DNA of 64,000 nt from Fimbriiglobus ruber (lineage in GTDB: Bacteria; Planctomycetota; Planctomycetia; Gemmatales; Gemmataceae). How positions within the stretch are numbered: the stretch's first letter is position 1; the number at the start of each line of letters is the position of its first letter. A program made the position numbers and the translations under genes. Below, piece by piece: positions 47,916 to 55,327 of this stretch. Below the pieces are notes generated by a model. The model was not told where the DNA came from, did not search any database, and was given only the letters and a program-made list of their open reading frames with translations. Where the stretch lies: assembly GCF_002197845.1 (NCBI RefSeq), contig NZ_NIDE01000004.1:1362551-1426550 (forward strand), in the 5' to 3' direction.

Positions 47916-48322
47916 CGGCCACGAACGCTCCTCCACCGACTGGCGGGCTCAAGGGTGCCGGAATGCTCCCGCCGGTCGATCCGGTTCCCACCGCTCGTCC
48001 GACGACCCGGAAGAATGCGCGGGGGCGATTCGCGGAGATCAATGGGTTCGTCGACGAAAGCATGGCCAAGCTCTCCCGTTCGGCGGTGACCGTCTGGCTC
48101 ATCCTCTGGCGGGATACGAAGTCCGATGGGCTGGCACGGACCGGCCAAACCGACCTCGGCCGACGGGCTGGGGTCACGGACCGAACGGTCCGATCGGCGC
48201 TGGCGGAATTGATTGGCGCCGGGTTGGTCAAGATTGTGCGAAAGGGCCGACTCGGAACAGGTCCGACGACGTATCGGGTGCGGGGAGTCAACGCGAATCG
48301 GGGGCCGCCGACCCGCAAGTAA
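47912..48322 (+). CDS. winged-helix replication or regulatory protein
   Basis: A 136-residue protein from GTG 47912 (MTATNAPPPTGGLKG), overlapping the helicase stop by 4 bp. After a disordered, proline-rich N-terminus, residues about 40-110 form a winged helix (LSRSAVTVWLILWRDT, TDLGRRAGVTDRTVRSALAEL, GLVKIVRKGRLG). In this position the product is usually a phage replication initiator-type or operon regulatory protein; I cannot tell which. Confidence 0.65.
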   Translation: MTATNAPPPTGGLKGAGMLPPVDPVPTARPTTRKNARGRFAEINGFVDESMAKLSRSAVTVWLILWRDTKSDGLARTGQTDLGRRAGVTDRTVRSALAELIGAGLVKIVRKGRLGTGPTTYRVRGVNANRGPPTRK

Positions 48323-48432
48323 CCGGAAGCCGGCTTCCGGCTACAACCGGAAATCTGCTGCCAAAACTACGGAAGCCCACTTCCGCCATCCCATAAGGGA
48401 CCATAAGCGGCGGCCCGCAAAGCGGCCGCCGC
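48323..48432. promoter_or_regulatory. cluster of inverted repeats between replication operon and regulator gene
   Basis: Three structures follow the operon stop: an 18-bp perfect palindrome CCGGAAGCCGGCTTCCGG (48323-48340), a second CGGAAG...CTTCCG inverted repeat at about 48370-48385 with the same half-site, and a strong GC hairpin with a 9-bp stem (48407-48415 with 48424-48432). The repeated CGGAAG/CTTCCG half-site suggests an operator; the last hairpin may be the operon terminator. Confidence 0.5.
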
Positions 48433-48446
48433 GAACACAACCAAGC

Positions 48447-48475
48447 TGGACAGGTTGCTTGCCGTGCGTGATAAT
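48447..48475 (+). promoter_or_regulatory. predicted sigma-70-type promoter, leaderless XRE transcript
   Basis: TGGACA (48447-48452), 17-bp spacer, GATAAT (48470-48475). The expected transcription start falls at about 48482-48483, which is the A of the regulator's ATG, so the mRNA would be leaderless. No Shine-Dalgarno sequence precedes that ATG, consistent with this reading. Confidence 0.6.
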
Positions 48476-48482
48476 TATCTAC

Positions 48483-48695
48483 ATGACGACCCACCAACCG
48501 ATCACCACAGCGTTGCGAAAAGCGATCCTCGACAGCGGATTGTCGTACCTCCGGATCGAACAAGAGACCGGAGTTCAACGGGCGAGCATCATGCGATTCG
48601 TCCGGGGCACAAACTCCCTCCGGCTCGACTTGGCGGACAAGCTGGCCGTGTATTTCGAGCTGACCCTGACTCAGGCACCGAGGCGGAAGGGCTAA
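48483..48695 (+). CDS. XRE-family small repressor-like regulator
   Basis: A 70-residue helix-turn-helix protein (LRIEQETGVQRASIMRFVRG core). It lies just before the integrase, separated by 3 bp, so both are probably transcribed together from the promoter at 48447. It may set lysogeny or integrase level, and the inverted repeats upstream are candidate operators. Confidence 0.8.
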   Translation: MTTHQPITTALRKAILDSGLSYLRIEQETGVQRASIMRFVRGTNSLRLDLADKLAVYFELTLTQAPRRKG

Positions 48696-48698
48696 CAC

Positions 48699-50489
48699 AT
48701 GGGCACGGTGTTCAAGAAGCAATCGACGCGAGCGGTTCCGGCCGAGGCGGAGATCGTTCAGAAAGGCGGGAAGCGATTCGCCCGGTGGCGTATGCGGGGA
48801 AAGATCCGGACAGCCCCGCTCACTACCGGGGTGGAGGGTGGGGACCGGATCGTGACCGAGTCTTCGACGTACTATGCCAAGTATCGGGACGCTTCGGGAG
48901 AAGTCCTGGTCAAGCCGACCGGGTGCCGGGACCGGCAAGCGGCTGAGCAGCTGTTGAAGAAGTGGGAGCGGGAGGTCGAGCAGATCAAGTCCGGCACCCT
49001 GGACCGGAAAGCGCTGGACGTCGCTCGCTTGGCGATTGCCCCGGTTGAAGAACACCTCGCCGCTTATGAGCGATCACTAATCGCGGCCGAGGTGTCGGAC
49101 ACTTACCGGGCGAACGTCCTCCGGGCCGTGCGTCGCGTGGCCGCAGATTGCGAGTTCGCCACCGCGGCCGACTTCGACTCGACGCAATTGGAGAACTGGC
49201 TGGTCGACCGGGTTGAGGACGGCATGGGTGCCCGCAGCAGGAATTACTACCGACAGTCCGTTATCACGTTTGCGAACTGGTGTATTCAGACCAGCCGTTT
49301 GGCGGTCCACGACTTCGACCGTCTCCCGAAAGCGGACGAAAAAGCCGACCCGAGGCGGCAGCGACGCGCCCTGACGGAAGACGAGGTGACGCGCGTCCTC
49401 GCCGTCGCCGTCACCCGTCCATTGTCCGATGCACGGACCGTCCGCCGGGGCAAGCGGAAGGGCGAGGCTTCGGCTGATCTGCGGCCCGCAACCGTGGCCC
49501 GGTTGGAAGCCGTCGGCCGAGAACGGGCGCTGATTTACAAAACGCTGCTTTTAACCGGTCTACGTCGGAACGAACTCCGGACGTTGACCGTCGGGCAACT
49601 CGATCTCACCCCAAAGGCCGCGTTCCTCCAACTGAATGCCGGGGACGAAAAGAACGGTGAAGGGAACGTGGTCGCCATTCGCGACGACCTGGCCGCGGAT
49701 CTCTCGCACTGGCTGGCGAACAAACTTGACGTGTACCAGTCGAAAGAGAACAGAAAGCCGATCCCGACGCGACTACCGCCGGAGACACCAGTATTTACCG
49801 TTCCGACTGGGCTACGATTGATCCTCGATCGGGACTTGCGGGCAGCTGGTATCCCGAAGCGAGACGACCGCGGGAGGACGATCGACGTCCATGCGATGCG
49901 GACGACGTTCGGGACATTGCTGAGTCGGGCGGGTGTCGCCCCCCGGACAGCCCAAGCCGCGATGCGGCACAGCGACCTTAAACTGACGATGGGAGTGTAC
50001 ACCGATCCGCGGTTGCTCGACGTACGGGGTGCGGTGGAAAAACTTCCCACATTACCTTTACCGAGCGATCGCACCTCCCCTCCATCAGGGAGTCCGTTAC
50101 CGTCCGAACCACTCGGGGGCAATCCATCTTCGGTTGCACCAGCGGTTGCACCAACTCCATTCATCCGGGGACAATTCGGGTCATTTTGTGGCAGTCAACG
50201 AGAGGTGTTGGAACCTGAAGAGTTGGAAAAGGAAATTGCCGTAACATCATGCGGGGACAACAAAAATCCCCCGGTGACCTTGGGAGTCACCAGGGGACAG
50301 CGATTCGGGCCGGCGGGATTTGAACCCACGACCTCTTGCACCCCAAGTCAGCGGTTACAGGCTCAGAAATCACAAAGGCTGACTGTTTCTCGTCTTATGA
50401 ATTCCAGGCTTTACATAGATTACACTGATTTCAGCCGAAAACGAGGCCAATTTCCAGGTATTCCACAACGTAACCTGACAGTTTCCTGA
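48699..50489 (+). CDS. tyrosine site-specific integrase
   Basis: A 596-residue frame (ATG 48699). Residues about 110-210 are the SAM-like core-binding domain; the catalytic domain has R in LLTGLRRNEL (about 287), HxxR in DVHAMRTTF (about 397-400), H in MRHSDLKL (about 423) and the nucleophile Y in GVYTDPRLL (about 433). The enzyme core ends near residue 450. The rest is disordered (VAPAVAPTP) and then runs through the tRNA-Pro-derived att repeat (GPAGFEPTTSCTP), so the gene 3' end overlaps attP. It recombines the 43-bp att sites flanking 6.3-50.3 kb or those of an adjacent prophage. Confidence 0.9.
   Translation: MGTVFKKQSTRAVPAEAEIVQKGGKRFARWRMRGKIRTAPLTTGVEGGDRIVTESSTYYAKYRDASGEVLVKPTGCRDRQAAEQLLKKWEREVEQIKSGTLDRKALDVARLAIAPVEEHLAAYERSLIAAEVSDTYRANVLRAVRRVAADCEFATAADFDSTQLENWLVDRVEDGMGARSRNYYRQSVITFANWCIQTSRLAVHDFDRLPKADEKADPRRQRRALTEDEVTRVLAVAVTRPLSDARTVRRGKRKGEASADLRPATVARLEAVGRERALIYKTLLLTGLRRNELRTLTVGQLDLTPKAAFLQLNAGDEKNGEGNVVAIRDDLAADLSHWLANKLDVYQSKENRKPIPTRLPPETPVFTVPTGLRLILDRDLRAAGIPKRDDRGRTIDVHAMRTTFGTLLSRAGVAPRTAQAAMRHSDLKLTMGVYTDPRLLDVRGAVEKLPTLPLPSDRTSPPSGSPLPSEPLGGNPSSVAPAVAPTPFIRGQFGSFCGSQREVLEPEELEKEIAVTSCGDNKNPPVTLGVTRGQRFGPAGFEPTTSCTPSQRLQAQKSQRLTVSRLMNSRLYIDYTDFSRKRGQFPGIPQRNLTVS
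50269..50296 (-). terminator. Rho-independent terminator on the minus strand beside att copy 2
   Basis: Stem CCCCGGTGAC / GTCACCaGGGG with a short loop; read on the minus strand it is followed by ATTTTTG. It lies directly downstream of the tRNA-Pro 3' half, as a native tRNA terminator would, and inside the extreme 3' part of the integrase frame on the other strand. Confidence 0.7.
50305..50347 (-). repeat. 43-bp attachment-site repeat, copy 2 (tRNA-Pro 3' half)
   Basis: Identical to 6266-6308 over 43 bp (minus-strand anticodon loop, T arm and 3' acceptor of tRNA-Pro GGG). Beyond it the sequence diverges and the tRNA 5' half is missing here too. It sits between the integrase (left, plus strand) and the late phage genes (right, minus strand), the arrangement expected for attP in a circular phage. 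Confidence 0.8.
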
Positions 50490-50503
50490 CACGTTTCCTG
50501 ACA
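50474..50503 (+). repeat. three CCTGACA direct repeats, candidate integrase arm sites
   Basis: CCTGACA occurs at 50474-50480, 50485-50491 and 50497-50503, spaced 11 and 12 bp, about one helical turn. They lie some 130 bp from the att core on the phage side. Arm-binding repeats of tyrosine integrases or excisionases look like this. None are visible beside copy 1. Confidence 0.5.
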
Positions 50504-50554
50504 CTTAGCCCTCCACTATGCCAAATTTAAGCAGTTGCTTGATAGAAACGACAA

Positions 50555-50720
50555 AAATCCCCAACCGGCTTTCGCGCGGCTGGGGCTGATGCTTTTCGAT
50601 TTTGTCTTTCCCTACGTCATTTTCCGCCCTGTCGGTCTTCCCGTCGTCGTCGCCTCGCCGTCGGAGTGGGGGTATCAGGGCCGCAATCGCGATAGCGATA
50701 AAATTGCGGTCCGACCCCCA
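50555..50720. terminator. two hairpins between integrase and lysis genes
   Basis: An imperfect stem ccccaaccg...cggctgggg (about 50558-50587) and a long one with TGGGGG (50667-50672) pairing CCCCCA (50715-50720) and an inner CCGCAAT/ATTGCGG. They fall between convergent transcripts and probably terminate both. The rest of the 400-bp gap (50490-50893) has no credible gene. Confidence 0.5.
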
Positions 50721-50893
50721 GTCTGATGGCGGGGCAGAGACGGCGGCGCGGCAAATGCCTTTCAGCAGGTCATCCTTGAGTCTGAGCGGAGCCGGAGGAG
50801 TTGGGGGTAGGCCTTCCTGATTTGACTTGCGCGGACGTTCGCAGAGAGTTACGGTGCGATTGGCTGCGGCTGGTTGCTAGCATCGGACCGCAG

Positions 50894-51079
50894 CTACTGC
50901 CTTCCCAAGTCCATGACATTTGCGATTGCTGCAACTCCCAGTGCCCCGAGAGCGGTTGCCAGGACGGTCAGAAACACCATCTGACCAACGGCCTTTTCAC
51001 CCGGCGCGGTCCATTTGCCGCTCAGCCGCTCCTGGCGAATGCGGCACGCGCTGCGGGTCATGCGTTTGCGGTCGCTCAT
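50894..51079 (-). CDS. small single-span membrane protein of the lysis cassette
   Basis: A 61-residue protein from ATG 51079 (MSDRKRMTRSACRIRQ): basic N-terminus, linker, then one transmembrane helix (MVFLTVLATALGALGVAAIANVM) near the C-terminus. It starts 4 bp after the lipoprotein gene and is the last gene of the late operon. It could be a holin or antiholin-like protein; topology alone cannot decide. Confidence 0.55.
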   Translation of the reverse strand: MSDRKRMTRSACRIRQERLSGKWTAPGEKAVGQMVFLTVLATALGALGVAAIANVMDLGRQ

Positions 51080-51083
51080 GCCG

Positions 51084-51296
51084 TTACTGGGTAGCCTGAG
51101 CTTCGAGCCGGAGACGCTCGTAGTCTTCGATCGCGGGGACCAGGATAGAGTTTGCGGGGAGTTGATCGAGGGCGGTGCGGATTTGGTCCTGCTCGCCGGG
51201 CGACCACTGCTTGACGTAGATGCCGGGGCAGTTCGGCCGGTCACAAGCCGAGAGAAGCAGGAGCAGGCTAAAAGTCGTGCTTGTTAAGACGCGCAT
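51084..51296 (-). CDS. Rz1-like outer-membrane spanin lipoprotein
   Basis: A 70-residue protein with a lipobox signal (TFSLLLLLSAC, Cys about 18), so the mature product is a lipid-anchored peptide of about 53 residues. Its start lies inside the preceding small gene in another frame, the same nested arrangement as Rz/Rz1. O-spanins join inner and outer membranes for the last step of lysis. Proline content is lower than in classic Rz1. Confidence 0.65.
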   Translation of the reverse strand: MRVLTSTTFSLLLLLSACDRPNCPGIYVKQWSPGEQDQIRTALDQLPANSILVPAIEDYERLRLEAQATQ

Positions 51297-51429
51297 CGAG
51301 TTCCTCCCGGGTGGTTGGGGCGTCGGCGACGGCCTGTTGCTGTTTGCGCGTATCCCGCGCTCCTTTCCAGCTTTTGAACCACTCGGCGAGGCCGATCAGT
51401 TTGCAGGCGAGTTCGAGCAACGTGAGCAT
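51268..51429 (-). CDS. 53-residue protein overlapping the lipoprotein gene (possible i-spanin partner)
   Basis: ATG 51429 gives MLTLLELACKLIGLAEWF followed by KSWKGARDTRKQQQAVADA and a charged helical tail; the last 10 codons overlap the first codons of the lipoprotein gene in a different frame. The N-terminal helix is short for a full membrane span. It may be a minimal inner spanin or a cytoplasmic partner. Its start abuts the stop of the gene before it. Confidence 0.5.
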   Translation of the reverse strand: MLTLLELACKLIGLAEWFKSWKGARDTRKQQQAVADAPTTREELDARLNKHDF

Positions 51430-51609
51430 TCAGTCCTCCAGTGCTTCGGTCAGGATGATTTGCTTGGCGAGTTCGAGCAGGTAAACGCTCTCCGCCGCAG
51501 AGAGGACGTTGCCGGTGTGGGAGCGGATTTCGATTTCTCCTCCCGGCAACGTGAAGACGAACCGTGAGAAGTCTCGATCCCGATCCGGGTGTGCGAACAC
51601 TTCGGCCAT
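51430..51609 (-). CDS. small phage protein, unknown
   Basis: A 59-residue protein from ATG 51609 (MAEVFAHPDRDRDFSRFVF, then LPGGEIEIRSHTGNVLSA). Its TGA directly abuts the next ATG (tgaatg), so it belongs to the same operon. Compact alpha/beta character; function unknown. Confidence 0.5.
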   Translation of the reverse strand: MAEVFAHPDRDRDFSRFVFTLPGGEIEIRSHTGNVLSAAESVYLLELAKQIILTEALED

Positions 51610-51666
51610 TCGACCCTCGCGTGAAGTTGGTGACCGCGGCGGTCGCTAAAGCACCGCGGCCGGAGA

Positions 51667-52029
51667 TTAAGCGGCGGGAGTCGGAGCTACCGATTCTGCG
51701 GGTGCGGGCAGAGATGCCACGGTCGCCGCGAGTACGCCGTAGACCGCGTTTTTTGCGTCGGCTTTGGCGTCGGTCTCGATCTGGCCCAAAGCCTGGGTCG
51801 CGGCGGCGGTAATCCCAGCAGCGATGTTTCCGCCGGTCGCGGCGGTCGTCAGCAAGCCGGTCGCCGCGTCGTCGACGATCTGCAAGCCCTGGGTGCCCAG
51901 CGCGCTTTCGATCTGCTGGAAGAGGGGGTGGAACTTTTGCAGGAGACTATGCTCGAAGGGTGTCAGCACGTCCTCGATTTTGGTTTCGGTGCTACTGAAG
52001 AAAGATTCCAGGCTGGAGAGTATGCTCAT
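51667..52029 (-). CDS. helical protein of the lysis cassette, unknown
   Basis: A 120-residue protein (ATG 52029, MSILSSLESFFSSTETK). N-terminal half is amphipathic helical, the middle is Ala/Gly/Thr-rich (TGLLTTAATGGNIAAGITAA), with a Pro/Ala tail. There is no definite membrane span. Position between lysozyme and spanin genes suggests a lysis role, but a virion-associated role is possible. Confidence 0.5.
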   Translation of the reverse strand: MSILSSLESFFSSTETKIEDVLTPFEHSLLQKFHPLFQQIESALGTQGLQIVDDAATGLLTTAATGGNIAAGITAAATQALGQIETDAKADAKNAVYGVLAATVASLPAPAESVAPTPAA

Positions 52030-52100
52030 AAGTACCCCTTGGTTGGTTGATCATTGGGAGAAGTATGCCTCCGTCTGGTGTTTCGCGCAAGCGTTTCGTG

Positions 52101-52550
52101 TCAGGCGTGATTCGTGTAGACCCCGTCTTCAAAAATGACCTTTTCGGCGACCCGGCGGCCGTAGAGTCCGGGCGAGACCTGTCCCCCGGCGTAGTCCCAG
52201 CGGAGGAACTGTTGGGCGGCGAGGGCCGTGTTTCCGCTGTTCAGCAACTTGACCAGCGTGCTGCGGGCGAAATTTCCGGCCCCGATGTTGAACGCGAGGC
52301 TCGCGGCTGCGTCAAACTCGTTCTGCGTCAGCAGGACTTCAACCGCTTGATTGATGGCCCGCTCGGTCACGGACAAGTCCTGGAGGAAGATGGCACCGGC
52401 TTGTTCGGGAGAAATAATTTGGAATGCCTCGCCGGGCACGATCAGATGGCCCCATCCGATTGAGGGGCGTCCTGCGGAATCGAGGTAACGCTGCAAGCGA
52501 AGCTGCTCAAAGCTCTGAATGAAAGTAATTCCGGCGGCACTGGTTTTCAT
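52101..52550 (-). CDS. phage lysozyme (GH24, T4-type endolysin)
   Basis: A 149-residue muramidase. It has FEQLRLQRYLDSAGRPSIGW: catalytic Glu, Asp 8 residues further in YLD, and Ser where T4 lysozyme has Thr26. The rest (NEFDAAASLAFNIGAGNF, GLYGRRVAEKVIF) fits GH24. There is no signal peptide or SAR helix, so it needs a holin to reach the cell wall. It cleaves peptidoglycan at the end of infection. Confidence 0.92.
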   Translation of the reverse strand: MKTSAAGITFIQSFEQLRLQRYLDSAGRPSIGWGHLIVPGEAFQIISPEQAGAIFLQDLSVTERAINQAVEVLLTQNEFDAAASLAFNIGAGNFARSTLVKLLNSGNTALAAQQFLRWDYAGGQVSPGLYGRRVAEKVIFEDGVYTNHA

Positions 52551-52569
52551 GGCGTCCCTCCGTGTGTGG

Positions 52570-52815
52570 TTAGTGGAGCTTTCCGTTCAGCCACATGAAG
52601 AAGGCTGCAACCCCGCCGACGATAGTCGTGGTCGCGCCCGCCACACGGAATGCGAAGGAGACCGCTCCGCGGTTAAAGCTGAGCGCGGCGTTCAGTTGCG
52701 TCATGGTCTGGGTCAGACCCTTGATGGCGGCACTGTTCTCCTTGGTCGCTTCGGTCAGGCCGGGGATCTGGAATTCCAGACGGAGGAGGCGTTCTTCGGT
52801 ACTCGGCTGGGGCAT
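52570..52815 (-). CDS. holin-like small membrane protein
   Basis: An 81-residue protein: helical, probably coiled-coil N-terminus (RLLRLEFQIPGLTEATKEN), then a C-terminal membrane span (VAGATTTIVGGVAAFFMWL) and a short basic end. Directly upstream of the lysozyme in the operon. Such tail-proximal proteins are often holins, though some are HemolysinXhlA-like anchors; this layout (coiled coil then one span) is closest to XhlA. Confidence 0.6.
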   Translation of the reverse strand: MPQPSTEERLLRLEFQIPGLTEATKENSAAIKGLTQTMTQLNAALSFNRGAVSFAFRVAGATTTIVGGVAAFFMWLNGKLH

Positions 52816-52863
52816 GGGCTCTCCGTGTGGGTGGGGTTAAATCGCGGTGACTTTGGCGGCACG

Positions 52864-53160
52864 TCAGATGAATCGCTGCGGGACGCAGTTGATGACGAAC
52901 GTTTCCTGCATCTCGCGTCCCCCGGCCGTGGTGATCGTGTTGGTGACGGCGTAGTACGTGCCCGCGGTTCCTTCTGAGAGCCAGACGGTCGTCGTCGTGC
53001 CAGTGAACGATGGGGCCGGAGTCGCGGCACTCATGTCGGTCGGGAATACAGTCCAGGCACTGGTGGCGATGGTGTCCGTGCCCAGGCCGCGGGTCGTCCA
53101 GTCGATCGTGTAGTCGAGGATCTCGGCGGGGGTTTGTTGGAGGACGATATCGGGGGTCAT
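52864..53160 (-). CDS. phage fibre-tail adaptor-like protein
   Basis: A 98-residue beta-rich protein: DPAEVLDY-like start (TPAEILDYTIDWTTRGLGTD), IATSAWTVFP, TTTTVWLSEGTAGTYYAVTN and TTAGGREMQETFVI. This matches the small proteins annotated as fibre-tail adaptors in tailed phages. The start overlaps the stop of the big fibre gene by 4 bp. Confidence 0.7.
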   Translation of the reverse strand: MTPDIVLQQTPAEILDYTIDWTTRGLGTDTIATSAWTVFPTDMSAATPAPSFTGTTTTVWLSEGTAGTYYAVTNTITTAGGREMQETFVINCVPQRFI

Positions 53161-55327
53161 AGAGTGCGGCCGTTCGAGTTGGGTTTCAGGATGCGAAGCA
53201 AGCCCCGCGCGGTGAGGGTGCGGTTATTCAAGCTCGGGTCGAGGATGCGGCGGCAGGGCGTCGGCGGAAACAGCCGGGCGAATGCGACCGTGGCACGGGC
53301 CAGGATCTGGACGGCACCCAAGAAGCGTGACCCTCCGGCGGCGGTGAGGGACGTGCCGGCGTGGACCGTGACGGCGGCGGTTTTCCGTGCGGTTCCGTCT
53401 GCCACGAGAGTGGCTTCGGGGATGAAGGAGGCCGTTCCGGTTCTAGTCGCGGCACTGTCGGCGGCGAGCGTCGAGGAGGCGGTCCACGTCGCCTCGCGCG
53501 TCACCCGCGCCCCGCCCCGTGGGGCGAACGCCGACGAGGCCGTGATCGACAGGACGGTATTTCGGAGCGATGTCCCGATGGCCGCGAGAGACCCGATCGC
53601 GCTGATCGTGGTCGTACCGGTTTCCTTTTTCGCTCCCGTTGCGGCCAGGGTCGCGTGCGAAGCGATAACGGCCGTCCCGACCGCGTGGCTTTGACCGACC
53701 GCACTCAGGTGTGCGGAGGCGGTCCACGTCGCGGCGGAGACCTTGAGGGCCTGACCTGCGGCCGAGAAGGTGGTGCCGCCGGCGAACGTCGCCTTGTGCG
53801 TTCCCGCCGGGTGGACGGAGAACACGCTGACAGCACTGGTCGTAAAATGGGTGATCCGCACCGCGAGACCGGATGCCGCCAGGGAGGCGTGCGAGGCCCA
53901 ACTGGCGATTGCGTTCGCCACGGGTCGTCCGACCGCACTGAAGACCGCGCCCGGAGACACAGAGTAGGTGGCCTTCGCCAGCGATCTTCCTACCACAGAG
54001 AACGCGGCATGCGGCGACCAAGTGCCGATGGCCGTGGCGGTGGATTTCCCGGCAACGCTGGCCGTACTTGCCGCAATCCACGTCGCTACCGCGCTTGTCG
54101 CCCGCCGTCCGACGGCGGAGAAGACTCCCTGCCCGGTCCAGGTCGCGGTCGCTTTTGCGAGTGGGTGGCCGACCGCCGCGAATGATGCGGCCGAGGCCCA
54201 CGTTGCGGTCGATTTCTTGGTCGACCTTCCCACGGCGGCGAGTGCGGCGCTGGAAGCCCAGGTGGCGATGCCCTTCGCGAGCGGCACGCCTTTGGGCGTA
54301 AAACTCCCGACGCCGTTCCAGGTCGCGGTCGCCTTCTTAACCGCACCGCCCTTGGGTGAGAACACCCCGGCCGAAGCGATGCTGACGGAACTTTTGGCCA
54401 GACTTCCGCCCTTGGCATTAAAGGATGCGGCGGCGGCAATCGTGAGGGTGGATTTAACCACCTTGGAACCCGATACGGCCAGGAGGGCCGAGGCGGACCA
54501 GGTGGCGGCGGGGCTGGCGTTGGAGAATTCGACGACCTCGTACCCGACGGTACACGTGATACTGCTGCCGGTGGTATTGACCGTCGCAGTTACGGTAGTC
54601 GCGTTCGTCAGGGCGATGGCTGGGAATGTCTCCGCCGGTTCGGTGGCCGCCAACGAACTGAAAAAGTTGTTCAGGTTCGCGACGGCGTGCGACGTGCTGA
54701 CGGACGTGATGGTGGCGGTATTGCTGGTGACGTTGTGCAGGGCGATACTGCCTCGCTGCACGCTGTTCAGCACGCCGCTGGCAAACTCGACCACCGTGTA
54801 ATTGATGGTGCGTGAAGTCGTGCTTGTGCCCCCGCGCGTGAGGGTGACCGTGGTGCCGCCCGTGAGCTGCGGCGTGTAGAAAAACGTGCTGGGCGCGTTG
54901 TTGCTACCTACTTGGCAACCGTTGTAGAGCACCATCGCGTTGCTGGTATTTACCGAAGTGATGGTATCCGCATCGCTGGTATTGGCAGTGGTCAGCGTAA
55001 CCGACCGCGGTTGCACGGAATTGATCAGCCCACTCGCAAAATTCACCACCGCATAACCGATGGTCACCGCCATGCCGGTCGAGTTCTTCGCGGCCGTCAC
55101 CGTGGTGCTGTTGGTGAGCGCCAGCGTGGTCCAAATATCTGCCTGGGTCGAGCTGGTGCCGGACGTGGTCATGCCCAGGTAAAATACCGCTGAATCGGCC
55201 GTGGTTACGCTGCTGATCGTCGCAGTGCCGGATGTCCCAGACGAGCTGATTGTAATGGTACCCGCTTGCACGGAACTGGCCATAGCGGCGGACGTGAACT
55301 CGACCACCGTGCCGGAGACGGTATTAA
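53157..55327 (-). pseudogene. tail-fibre gene, C-terminal part (left of the IS)
   Basis: About 720 residues, open from the IS junction. The first part has beta repeats with TTVTAxxNSTGM and VVEFAS cores; the second is roughly 25 near-identical repeats of about 15-20 residues (KATATWxxxAxFxAVGRP), rich in Ala/Ser/Thr, a fibrous shaft-type architecture. Removing the IS and one TTAA (1374 bp, 458 codons) rejoins it in frame to the N-terminal part at 56698-56921 (NTSGNV joins NTVSGTVVEF). A restart at GTG 55307 is possible, but the product would lack its N-terminus. Confidence 0.75.

Noticed and set aside
6266..50347. One simple 44-kb prophage
   Set aside because: The segment has no head, tail or lysis genes inside; those lie to the right of copy 2. 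A composite or tandem arrangement fits better.
53361..54801. Long plus-strand frames opposite the tail-fibre repeats
   Set aside because: They mirror the Ala/Ser/Thr repeats on the minus strand and have no motifs or ribosome sites.
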